A DNA stretch of 64,000 nucleotides from Enteroscipio rubneri (GTDB lineage Bacteria > Actinomycetota > Coriobacteriia > Coriobacteriales > Eggerthellaceae): positions 1-64,000 of the forward strand of contig NZ_PPEK01000012.1 of assembly GCF_002899715.1 (NCBI RefSeq). Direction: 5' to 3'. Below, one piece after another: positions 55,110 to 61,914 of the stretch. Both the position numbers and the translations under genes were made by a program. How positions within the stretch are numbered: the stretch's first letter is position 1; every line of letters starts with the position of its first letter. The notes under the pieces are model-generated. The model had not been told where the DNA came from. It worked only from the letters and a program-made list of their open reading frames with translations, and ran no database searches.

Positions 55110-55132
55110 CACTGGGACGAATTGTCCCAGTG
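55110..55132. repeat. palindrome, GGGAC-N5-GTCCC family, copy 1
   Basis: CACTGGGAC, GAATT, GTCCCAGTG: perfect 9-bp arms. It lies 42 nt past the end of the small zinc protein gene. Confidence 0.8.
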
Positions 55133-55174
55133 TAGATAGCTGTCGAATCTATGCCTCTCAAATTGAATCTGGAG

Positions 55175-55468
55175 TTACTTCTTTATCTCGTTTTGATCGG
55201 TTGTGTCTTCTGCGTCTGAAGGATTGACGAAGCTAGAAAGAAACGCTGTTTGCCAGACCTTGAAAAGAGGAGATGCCTTTTTGGTCCTTTTTTCCCATCT
55301 ATCAAGCAGGTCGAGATACTTCGCTTCGTCTGCTTCGTTATGTGCATCCCTGACCTTATAAGCAAGGTCATTGCACTCAGCGCAGAAATTAAGCTTTCCG
55401 CCATCGAATGTAATTTGGGCAAAAGACTCGAACAGCTTCTTTTTTCGACCGCAGCAATCACATTTCAT
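55175..55468 (-). CDS. small zinc-finger protein
   Basis: A 97-residue protein with CDCCGRKKKLFESF followed by CAECNDLAYKV, a four-Cys zinc ribbon, then a charged helix. Start ATG overlaps the end of the membrane effector gene and has AAGGAGG upstream; the two are translationally coupled. The pairing suggests it could be an immunity or regulatory partner of that effector. Function unknown. Confidence 0.65.
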   Translation of the reverse strand: MKCDCCGRKKKLFESFAQITFDGGKLNFCAECNDLAYKVRDAHNEADEAKYLDLLDRWEKRTKKASPLFKVWQTAFLSSFVNPSDAEDTTDQNEIKK

Positions 55469-57392
55469 CGTCAAGTCCTCCTTCGATAATTACCTCGCTG
55501 ATGTTTTGTTCCAATAATTGTTCGTCCGTACGGGAGATCGTCTTTCTATTTGAAATCGCCTTTTTAATCTTTGGCTCTAGGTAATCAAGGATGTCTCGCT
55601 CTTGTGAATTCGAGTTGATGAGTTGCTTCTGGAGCTTTGATAGCGCTTTATTGTCTTCTGCAAGAGCCTCAAACAGTTTGTCCTGTTCCTCCGCAGAAAG
55701 CATGTAATCGAACAGTGAGTTCACGAGAACCGCGTTGAACATTCTCGTAGTGATGATGCAATCATCCTCCTTGAAGACGTTACCAACCGCCTTGGTCGTT
55801 GCCCCCGCGATTCCGCCAACCGCCATCCCTACACCCAAGCCGATAGCCTTTCCTGCGGACTTGTTTATAGACCCGCCAATCTTTTTTCCGATTACCCCTC
55901 CGGCCACAGCCGTACCGCCGATGCTGCCACCAAACGAGGCCAGAAGAGAAAGCATGTTCTTTACGTACTGGGCGCCTGACATTTTCCTCGAAACGACATC
56001 AAACGTATCAGGGACGGCAAAAACTACGAACATGACGCATTCGGCAAGCGCATTTGACCCGAGAAACTTCACGAAGCTCTTTTGCGCCGCGGTGCCATAA
56101 ATAGCCTTTTTGCCAGCCAGAGCCCGAAAAGCGTTAATGAATCCTTGGACAAATTGCTTATCAAGGTTTTGGCTGAGGCTAACAGCCACGGGTTGAAGGG
56201 CATTCGCTGCTCCAGTTCGGGATATCTGAGAAGCCAGGATGCTGCCGGCAAAGCTCAACCCGTATACTTTCAAGCCAGTCCAAAGGGCGGTCTTCGCCGC
56301 AGCTTTCGGGTCCTTTGTTTTCCATAGTACTTGAGCAAACGCCACAATCGAGGAAATCCCGAATGCAGAGAGGCATCCAATCGCTCCCGTCGCGGCGTCG
56401 TAGGTAATGGATTCGACTGTACCCGCCTTCGCAAGGTTCAGCGCCTGCGAATAAGAAAGACGACCTTTTCTGATGATGTCGTATGCAGCTTCGGGATCGG
56501 ATACTCCAGGTACCTGACCTGATGATATTTTCGACTTCATTCTGTCAATCGCTGCGGCGTACTGGTCGGAAGGGACCTCTACTTTCATCGGTTTTCCAGA
56601 GAGGTCTAGATAGCGAAAAGTTTTTTGTCCTGAAGAGTTCGCATTAAAGCACGCGTCTACGGATGCGTTCGCCGTTTTGCAGTACTTACATTGGACGGGA
56701 GCGGCATTCACGATCTTGTCAGGACCATTTTTTGCGTTGTCTCGTCCAACGACCGATGACTGCTCGCCATGGAGCACGTCAAGCAAAGCTCCTGCTTCCT
56801 CGGCGTATATTCCATGCCCAGTCTTAGTTTGGTCGGACCCATAAGCGGCATTGAACATTACCGCCTCAGAGTTAACGGCATTAATCGCACTGAAAGACGA
56901 GTTTTTAAGAACCTCTTCGGCGGCATTGCGACGTCGAATGAAATCGTCTCGATAGCCGTTAAGCAACTTACATAGGTCTGAACTTGCAAACCTAGCAATC
57001 TCGGAGTCACCGGTCTTTAATACGTAATGCTTCTTCGGACCGTTTCCGACTTCAATCACTACGTAATCCTCGGGTGAGTAATACTCCCAAGGAATAATCC
57101 GGTACATCGTCTTAGGTGGCTTTGTTTTCTCGTTGCGGCCCTTTGTTACATTATCTGCTTTTATTGCCTTTGCGTTTGCTTTGACTTCGTCCTTGGACGC
57201 CTTTACCACAAGAGCCTGTTTCGTCAGAACAACACCTGCTGGATAGCCTCCGAAATTCAGGATGTCAGCCCAGAGGATGTCGTAATCGCTTGGGACAGGT
57301 AAATATCTCTGAATCTTCCTTACGTTCTTTTGTGACAGTTTCGTACTCGAATCGGGGAGATTCTTGATTAGTCTTTCTAAGGTTGGGTCCAT
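55458..57392 (-). CDS. putative effector: nuclease-like domain plus glycine-zipper membrane segments
   Basis: An unusual 644-residue protein. Residues ~190-250 contain GHGIYAEEA, VGRDNAKNGPDKIVNAAPVQ and CKYC. Glu198/199, Asp225, and Gln234-x-Lys236 fit a D...(E/Q)xK restriction-fold nuclease, as seen in some polymorphic toxins. From ~320 on are several hydrophobic segments, including a glycine-zipper run (GGSIGGTAVAGGVIGKKIGG, KAIGLGVGMAVGGIAGATT), typical of membrane-inserting proteins. The C-terminal ~90 residues are charged helices. The ATG at 57392 follows AAAGAG; the TTG at 57416 is less likely. Its composition is AT-richer than flanking genes. Function is inferred, not known. Confidence 0.6.
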   Translation of the reverse strand: MDPTLERLIKNLPDSSTKLSQKNVRKIQRYLPVPSDYDILWADILNFGGYPAGVVLTKQALVVKASKDEVKANAKAIKADNVTKGRNEKTKPPKTMYRIIPWEYYSPEDYVVIEVGNGPKKHYVLKTGDSEIARFASSDLCKLLNGYRDDFIRRRNAAEEVLKNSSFSAINAVNSEAVMFNAAYGSDQTKTGHGIYAEEAGALLDVLHGEQSSVVGRDNAKNGPDKIVNAAPVQCKYCKTANASVDACFNANSSGQKTFRYLDLSGKPMKVEVPSDQYAAAIDRMKSKISSGQVPGVSDPEAAYDIIRKGRLSYSQALNLAKAGTVESITYDAATGAIGCLSAFGISSIVAFAQVLWKTKDPKAAAKTALWTGLKVYGLSFAGSILASQISRTGAANALQPVAVSLSQNLDKQFVQGFINAFRALAGKKAIYGTAAQKSFVKFLGSNALAECVMFVVFAVPDTFDVVSRKMSGAQYVKNMLSLLASFGGSIGGTAVAGGVIGKKIGGSINKSAGKAIGLGVGMAVGGIAGATTKAVGNVFKEDDCIITTRMFNAVLVNSLFDYMLSAEEQDKLFEALAEDNKALSKLQKQLINSNSQERDILDYLEPKIKKAISNRKTISRTDEQLLEQNISEVIIEGGLDDEM

Positions 57393-57521
57393 ATACACTC
57401 TTTCGTTGTCTGACAAGGGTATTTTAATCCTTGAGATTGCTTTCAGTTGCTAGCTTTAGGAGACGGGTTGTACGGCCAGGGATCCTGGCAGAGTCGTAAA
57501 CGAAACTACTGACTCAAATCA

Positions 57522-57542
57522 ACTGGGACAATTTGTCCCAGT
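57522..57542. repeat. palindrome, GGGAC-N5-GTCCC family, copy 2
   Basis: ACTGGGAC, AATTT, GTCCCAGT: perfect 8-bp arms. It is just past the end of the DUF6508-like gene and 130 nt upstream of the membrane effector start. Confidence 0.8.
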
Positions 57543-57543
57543 G

Positions 57544-57972
57544 CTACTGCTCGTCGAGTTCGGCAAGTCGCTTCATCCATTCGAGCATCTTCCCGCTCTC
57601 CAGGTAGTGGAGCAGTAGCCCCTCGCAGAACCTGTCCTGGCGTACGATCGCCAGGATCATCGCCAGCGTGCACTTCGCATCGCAGGCGGAGGCGTCAACG
57701 GCCTGGATGTCGTCCACGCCGTGCAGCCCGTAGCTCTCCAGGACTCCCATGTAATCATGCACGTCCATCACTTCGCTCAGGTCCTCCACGCACTCGTGGA
57801 CCGCCTCGATGAGCATCTCGCCAGCCCTTCCGTACCCGACGAAGGGCATCTGGACCGGATCGTCCGACGCTCCCCTGTGCTCGGCGTCCACGATCCACTC
57901 GCCATGCTTCCCCTCGTCCTCGAGGGCGGGGATGATGCTCGTGATCTTCTCGAATCTTCTCAACGCAATCAC
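57544..57972 (-). CDS. DUF6508-like protein
   Basis: About 142 residues. RRFEKITSIIPALEDEGKHG, FVGYGRAGEMLIEAVHEC and a C-terminal RQDRFCEGLLLHYLESG match the DUF6508 pattern found on mobile elements. Function unknown. The frame is open to 58242, but upstream codons are a shadow of the neighbouring gene; the GTG at 57972 is the best start, 8 nt after the zinc protein stop. Likely cotranscribed with it. Confidence 0.6.
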   Translation of the reverse strand: MIALRRFEKITSIIPALEDEGKHGEWIVDAEHRGASDDPVQMPFVGYGRAGEMLIEAVHECVEDLSEVMDVHDYMGVLESYGLHGVDDIQAVDASACDAKCTLAMILAIVRQDRFCEGLLLHYLESGKMLEWMKRLAELDEQ

Positions 57973-57980
57973 CTCGTCAT

Positions 57981-58202
57981 CTACTGTGACAGAATGTCGC
58001 AGTGGCCCCACTCGTGCCCGCAGGCGTTGCAATGCCACTTGGGGTCGTCGCCGGTGACGCAGCAGCCTCCAAGGACCACGCGGCCCTCCTCGAGGTCGCT
58101 TTCCAGCTGCTCGCTGTAGGCGGGCATACCCCAGAGGATGGCAGCCACGCTGCCGCTCCCGCACTTCGGGCATGCGGGGCGTCTTCCGTTCTCGTCGGCC
58201 AT
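57981..58202 (-). CDS. small zinc-ribbon protein
   Basis: A 73-residue protein with two CxxC pairs, ACPKCGSGS and WHCNACGHEWG, joined by a GRVVLGGCCVTGDDPKWHC segment. This architecture is common on mobile elements and in genomes of Firmicutes and Actinobacteria; function unknown. ATG with GGGAGGG upstream. First in a two-gene operon. Confidence 0.75.
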   Translation of the reverse strand: MADENGRRPACPKCGSGSVAAILWGMPAYSEQLESDLEEGRVVLGGCCVTGDDPKWHCNACGHEWGHCDILSQ

Positions 58203-58516
58203 AGGATCCCTCCCATTCCCCGGGGCGGAGCCCCGTCGTCAAAGGTTTCGTGCGGTTACCATTCTAAAAGCGAGGACGTGCGAGCGGTGTCCGTTAAGAC
58301 GGACATGCTTCCAACGCCTCGGGAAATACCATTTCCTAAGCTCGCCAGAGGTGTGCGAGCCTGTCGGTCAAGCCTGCCTGCACGTAAGAGCAGCATAAAC
58401 ACAGCACGGGTGGTGATGCGATGTACGTCAGGAACAGTTAGCGCCGGGCGAAGGTCGCATTTCAGCATTGGCGCTGAGCATCCTGCACCGTCGAATAGCG
58501 AGGCACTTTCACAGCT

Positions 58517-58537
58517 GCTGGGACAATCTGTCCCAGC
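58517..58537. repeat. palindrome, GGGAC-N5-GTCCC family, copy 3
   Basis: GCTGGGAC, AATCT, GTCCCAGC: perfect 8-bp arms, in the intergenic region upstream of the excisionase-like gene. Confidence 0.8.
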
Positions 58538-58575
58538 GAGACATCCAACCGATATTATGCCAATTTCTTGAATAT

Positions 58576-58606
58576 GGGACTTAGGGAACCCAAGGGAACC
58601 GAAGCC
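58576..58606. repeat. iteron-like 10-bp direct repeats, left copy
   Basis: GGGAACC in a 10-bp period; the core AGGGAACCCAAGGGAACC (58583-58600) recurs at 60610-60627. Confidence 0.65.
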
Positions 58607-58715
58607 CATTCCCCTCAAAAGACTCCTTTCCCGCTTTCGTGTAGAAGGCTGATGAACGTACATGGCGTAACGCCGCGGAACGCAGCGATACGGCGCGGAA
58701 AGGATAGGAGGACGC

Positions 58716-58961
58716 ATGAGACCACAAAGCGACTGCAGCGGCTGCACTGATCAGAACCAGGCCGCGAGTGGCCCCAGCGAATGGATGACCGTAGCCGAAA
58801 TGCAGGAATACATGCATGCCGGAAGGACCAAGGCCTATGAGCTCATCAAGGCCGGAGAGGTCAGGTCGTACAGGCTGGGAAGGAGGATTCTCGTGAACAG
58901 GCTGTCCCTTGACCGATACATAAAAGCAAACGGAACACTTGGCGACCAACCGAACAAATGA
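58716..58961 (+). CDS. excisionase-like helix-turn-helix protein
   Basis: An 81-residue DNA-binding protein. WMTVAEMQEYMHAGRTKAYE, LIKAGEVRSYRLGRRILVNR and LSLDRYI are the helix-turn-helix and wing of the excisionase/MerR-like (HTH_17) family. Such proteins direct excision of integrated elements or regulate their genes. ATG with AGGAGG upstream. It opens a run of closely spaced + strand genes. Confidence 0.78.
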   Translation: MRPQSDCSGCTDQNQAASGPSEWMTVAEMQEYMHAGRTKAYELIKAGEVRSYRLGRRILVNRLSLDRYIKANGTLGDQPNK

Positions 58962-59056
58962 GGTCCGAGCCATGTTGATTGCACCCGAAGCTTCGGCGCT
59001 ATCGAAGGGCGAGGCATCGTCTTGCCGCCTCAAACGAACTCGAAACGAGGCAGACG

Positions 59057-59299
59057 ATGAATGATGCAACAGGACCTAGACCAGTGCCACCTCAGGACTA
59101 CTACAGCGCCCAGCAGGTGATGGACTTGCTGAGAATAAGCAAGAGAAGGCTGTACGAGCTCGCGGAACGCGACGATGACCCGCTGCCCCTCAGGACTTTC
59201 CCGGGGGCAAAGCGTGGATCGATAGCGGATCGGAGGGAGCTCCGCGATTGGGTCCTTCGCAACACCGTCCTAGTCCGCGAGCGCGAGCAAAGGGGCTAG
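59057..59299 (+). CDS. second small HTH protein
   Basis: An 80-residue helix-turn-helix protein (YYSAQQVMDLLRISKRRLYE, then RTFPGAKRGSIADRRELRDW), of the same class as its neighbour but not a close copy. Probably a regulator or excision factor of the element. ATG at 59057; the frame upstream to 58979 is unsupported. Confidence 0.68.
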   Translation: MNDATGPRPVPPQDYYSAQQVMDLLRISKRRLYELAERDDDPLPLRTFPGAKRGSIADRRELRDWVLRNTVLVREREQRG

Positions 59300-59306
59300 G
59301 AGAAAA

Positions 59307-59792
59307 ATGAAGGACATCAAGAGCGAGGGTGATGAGCGCGCTTCCCCTGAAGGGTTCATCACGTTGCATGGGTTCATGATGAAAGGAATGGGACTCTCTG
59401 GAGTCCCGCTCCTCGTCTTTGCCCGCATCTACGGCTTCAACTCGGCAGGATTGGACTTTTATGAGAGCAAGCCCCATCTCGCAAGCTTCCTGAACACAAC
59501 GGAGAGGTCCGTATACAGGGCCTTCTCGGACCTACTCGAAAAGGGGCTGATCCAGGAGTCGGGCTCCCATCGACACGCAAGCGGCGCCGAGACGAAGTGC
59601 TACTCGGTCGTATGGTCGGCCATTCCCCCGAGGGCGAGGGGTCCAGACCCTGACAAAACGTCACCCCCTGACAAAACGTCACCCTCTGAAATCTTGTCAG
59701 TCGAAAGGGCGCAGGGGGATGACGAATCTTCAGTCCCCGGGCTGACGAATTGTCAGCCAATAAGAAAGGCCGATAACAAAGGTTTCAGATAG
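59307..59792 (+). CDS. Rep-like winged-helix protein with iterons in its 3' end
   Basis: A 161-residue protein. The middle, LASFLNTTERSVYRAFSDLL, EKGLIQES, is a winged helix as in phage replisome organisers and plasmid initiators. The ~50 C-terminal residues are Pro/Ser/Asp-rich and repetitive (DKTSPPDKTSP). This part of the gene carries five copies of a 13-bp palindrome, which suggests it encodes an initiator bound to its own gene, or is autoregulated. ATG with TAGGAG upstream, 7 nt after the HTH stop. Confidence 0.6.
   Translation: MKDIKSEGDERASPEGFITLHGFMMKGMGLSGVPLLVFARIYGFNSAGLDFYESKPHLASFLNTTERSVYRAFSDLLEKGLIQESGSHRHASGAETKCYSVVWSAIPPRARGPDPDKTSPPDKTSPSEILSVERAQGDDESSVPGLTNCQPIRKADNKGFR
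59651..59755. repeat. cluster of TGAC-N5-GTCA palindromes (iteron-like)
   Basis: Perfect at 59651-59663, 59669-59681 and 59743-59755; imperfect at 59687-59699 and 59720-59732. The first three are exactly 18 bp apart. Confidence 0.75.
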
Positions 59793-59807
59793 GAAAGGCG
59801 GCCTCGT

Positions 59808-60641
59808 TTGAAGGACGAGAGGAATCCATTCATTACGCTCGAGGAGGCAAGGGCCAGGGGATTGAGGTACTCCGAGCCGGAACCGGTTGCCTGCACGTAC
59901 TGCGGGCGGGCAACCGTTCCCCTCGGCATCGAGTACGGCGGCGAGGTCAGGTGGATCACCCATGAGCCCTGCGGCTGCCCAGAAGAGCTCGAGGCAAAGC
60001 GGAAAGAAGAGGAGAGGGAGGCCAAGGAGGCCGAGTCCAAGCTCCAATCCAAGTTCCTCAAGGCGGGTGTCGCCAGGCGCTTCCTCGGCGCGAGGGTCGA
60101 CCTCGAGGCATCGGCTCGATACCTGTCCAGCTTCGGGGGAAACGGGGGAGCCGGCCTCTACATCGAGGGATGCGTGGGCTCCGGAAAGACCTACGCGGCA
60201 AGCGCCATCGCGAAGGCGTTCGTTCTGTCGGGCTACAGCGTGGCCATGGGAACGACCCTCTCAATGCTCGAGGAGATCAAGCGCAGCTACGACGACGACC
60301 GCGCGCCTGGCATCAGCCGCTATGTCGGCAGCGACGTCCTGATCATGGACGACATAGGCAAGGAGACGACCAGCTCCTGGGCCCTCACAAACCTCTTCCA
60401 AATCGTCAACTCCCGCTACGAGGACATGCTCCCGACCATATACACGTCGCAGTACGACGTAGACACGCTGCTGTCCCGGATGGCCAGATACGGGGACCGC
60501 GAGACCGCCGAGGCGATCGTCTCGAGGATCGTGCAGACCTCGACGCATGTCCGCCTGCCGAATAGGGACAGAAGGCGCGAATCCAGCTTTTTCGGTGAAG
60601 ACGGAACCAAGGGAACCCAAGGGAACCTTAGGCGTCGATGA
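59808..60641 (+). CDS. DnaC/IstB-like AAA+ ATPase (helicase loader)
   Basis: A 277-residue AAA+ protein. Near the N-terminus is a possible zinc site (CTYCGRA with PCGCPEE). Then come Walker A GCVGSGKTYAASAIAKAF, Walker B VLIMDDIGKE and PTIYTSQYDVDTLLSRM with the arginine-finger region. It is predicted to load the replicative helicase DnaB at the element's origin, together with the Rep-like protein upstream. Start TTG with AGGAAAGG upstream. Its last codons lie in 10-bp iterons. Confidence 0.78.
   Translation: MKDERNPFITLEEARARGLRYSEPEPVACTYCGRATVPLGIEYGGEVRWITHEPCGCPEELEAKRKEEEREAKEAESKLQSKFLKAGVARRFLGARVDLEASARYLSSFGGNGGAGLYIEGCVGSGKTYAASAIAKAFVLSGYSVAMGTTLSMLEEIKRSYDDDRAPGISRYVGSDVLIMDDIGKETTSSWALTNLFQIVNSRYEDMLPTIYTSQYDVDTLLSRMARYGDRETAEAIVSRIVQTSTHVRLPNRDRRRESSFFGEDGTKGTQGNLRRR
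60603..60632. repeat. iteron-like 10-bp direct repeats, right copy
   Basis: Three copies of GGGAACC-type units, 10-bp period, inside the 3' end of the DnaC-like gene. They share an 18-bp core with the left copy at 58576-58606. Confidence 0.65.
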
Positions 60642-60776
60642 CGGCGGCAGGGTCCCTCCCACTGTTGGTATAAGCGCATTTGGCGGCGAGGAAGAGCTGG
60701 TCAGCTGAAACATCCCCGCAAACGAAAACCGAGCTCGTGACTCCTAGCGCCTCGCCGCCGCCAAGCAGAGACCCGC

Positions 60777-60793
60777 TGGGACAGATTGTCCCA
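60777..60793. repeat. palindrome, GGGAC-N5-GTCCC family, copy 4
   Basis: TGGGAC, AGATT, GTCCCA: 6-bp arms. It ends 17 nt before the next gene start, overlapping its probable control region. Confidence 0.7.
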
Positions 60794-60810
60794 CCGACGA
60801 AAGGACCGAC

Positions 60811-61335
60811 ATGGAGGGCTTCGCACCCATCACAGGAGAGGAGCACGAGCTCCTCGTGGCCAAGTGCCAGGAGAACGGCTGGCTCAAGCGCGGCGGCTAC
60901 GACTGGCAGGATGACCCCTTCATGGAGGAATACCCCTACGAGTTCTCCAAGGCCGAGAGCATCGAGGGTCTCCGCAACGCGTTCGCGCGCGGGAACTGGG
61001 CCATCAGGCAGGGTTTCGTCTACGAGGACCTCGCCTTCATCCAGCAGGTCAACGGCGGCGACGAATGGTGGACCTGCAAGCGCTTCGACGGGGAATGGAT
61101 CGACTTCGAGAGCTGGAGCTTCGGTCGGATATCGCTAGACCCCGCGGAGTTCGAGGACGCGATGCTACATATGCGTCACGCGACCAAGGAGGAGTGCACA
61201 TCCCTGCGCTACATGGACTCGAAGATACCCGAGAGGCCTCAGAGCCTCGCCGACAGGGCCCAGGGAGCCATCCAGGCGTCAGCAACGCTCGATTCCGCAA
61301 CTCAGCACCGACAAGGACCCAACCACACCAGATAA
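60811..61335 (+). CDS. hypothetical protein of the element
   Basis: Unrecognised 174-residue protein, rich in Trp, Glu and Asp in its first 120 residues (WLKRGGYDWQDDPFMEEYPY, GDEWWTCKRFDGEWIDFESW) and more polar later. No catalytic motif; acidic, so a DNA-mimic or antirestriction role is conceivable but only a guess. ATG with AAAGGA upstream. Confidence 0.6.
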   Translation: MEGFAPITGEEHELLVAKCQENGWLKRGGYDWQDDPFMEEYPYEFSKAESIEGLRNAFARGNWAIRQGFVYEDLAFIQQVNGGDEWWTCKRFDGEWIDFESWSFGRISLDPAEFEDAMLHMRHATKEECTSLRYMDSKIPERPQSLADRAQGAIQASATLDSATQHRQGPNHTR

Positions 61336-61365
61336 GCCAGGAAACTTAGAGAAAGGCGGCATGTT

Positions 61366-61914
61366 ATGCCAAGTGACTACGGGGACGACTCCGGCGAGAA
61401 GCTCGTCGACTGGATGCTGAGAATCGGGCAGGATGCGGGCGGCGCGGCGATGTCGGCAAGCGCCGAAAGGCTCGCAAACGCCTTCAGGAACGCGCGCGGC
61501 CAGGTCGCAGGGACCCCGGACGCCGTCGCCGAAGAACTGGAAGACGCGCCTCAGTGGGCGAAGCTCAGCATGGCTGAGTTCGAGCCGCTTCCGGAATACG
61601 AATCCATCAGGCAGCTCATCGACGAGGAGCTGGACAGGGCCTCCATCGAGCATGCCTTCCACAACGATGGCGAGCGTGGCTTCCTCGTGTTCAAGGTCGA
61701 AGACGCGCCGGACGTCGACGAGGTTTTCGCGGACCTCGAGAGGAAGGCGTCCGAGGCGCTTGACGAAGCCAAGGAGAGGATCGCCCAGCCCAAGTCCAGG
61801 GATGCTGAGAGGCTCGCCGTGAAAGCCGAGCAGGCCAAGGCCGCCTCGGCCGCAAGCAAGGCAGCCCGAGAGCAGGTTCGCCAGGTGGAGCGCTTGGAGC
61901 AGAAGGCGCGATGA
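61366..61914 (+). CDS. PcfB-like (DUF3801) conjugation protein
   Basis: A 182-residue protein directly upstream of the coupling protein, as PcfB is in enterococcal pCF10-type systems. Recognisable features are the SMAEFEPLPEYESIRQLIDEE segment, the FLVFKVEDAPDVDEVFADLE strand region, and a C-terminal Lys/Glu/Ala-rich helix. PcfB works with the VirD4-type protein to select the relaxosome. Its stop overlaps the next ATG by 4 nt. Confidence 0.72.
   Translation: MPSDYGDDSGEKLVDWMLRIGQDAGGAAMSASAERLANAFRNARGQVAGTPDAVAEELEDAPQWAKLSMAEFEPLPEYESIRQLIDEELDRASIEHAFHNDGERGFLVFKVEDAPDVDEVFADLERKASEALDEAKERIAQPKSRDAERLAVKAEQAKAASAASKAAREQVRQVERLEQKAR

Larger units (their letters stand above)
54594..55174. 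other. AT-richer intergenic region with palindromes
   Basis: No gene seen in 581 nt. It carries the operon terminator, GGGAC and GTCCC half-sites near 54835-54839 and 54898-54902, and the full palindrome at 55110-55132. Confidence 0.45.
58203..58715. other. intergenic region with palindrome and direct repeats, left edge of replication module
   Basis: No gene in 513 nt. It contains GGGAC-type palindrome copy 3 at 58517 and 10-bp direct repeats at 58576-58606. Confidence 0.5.
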
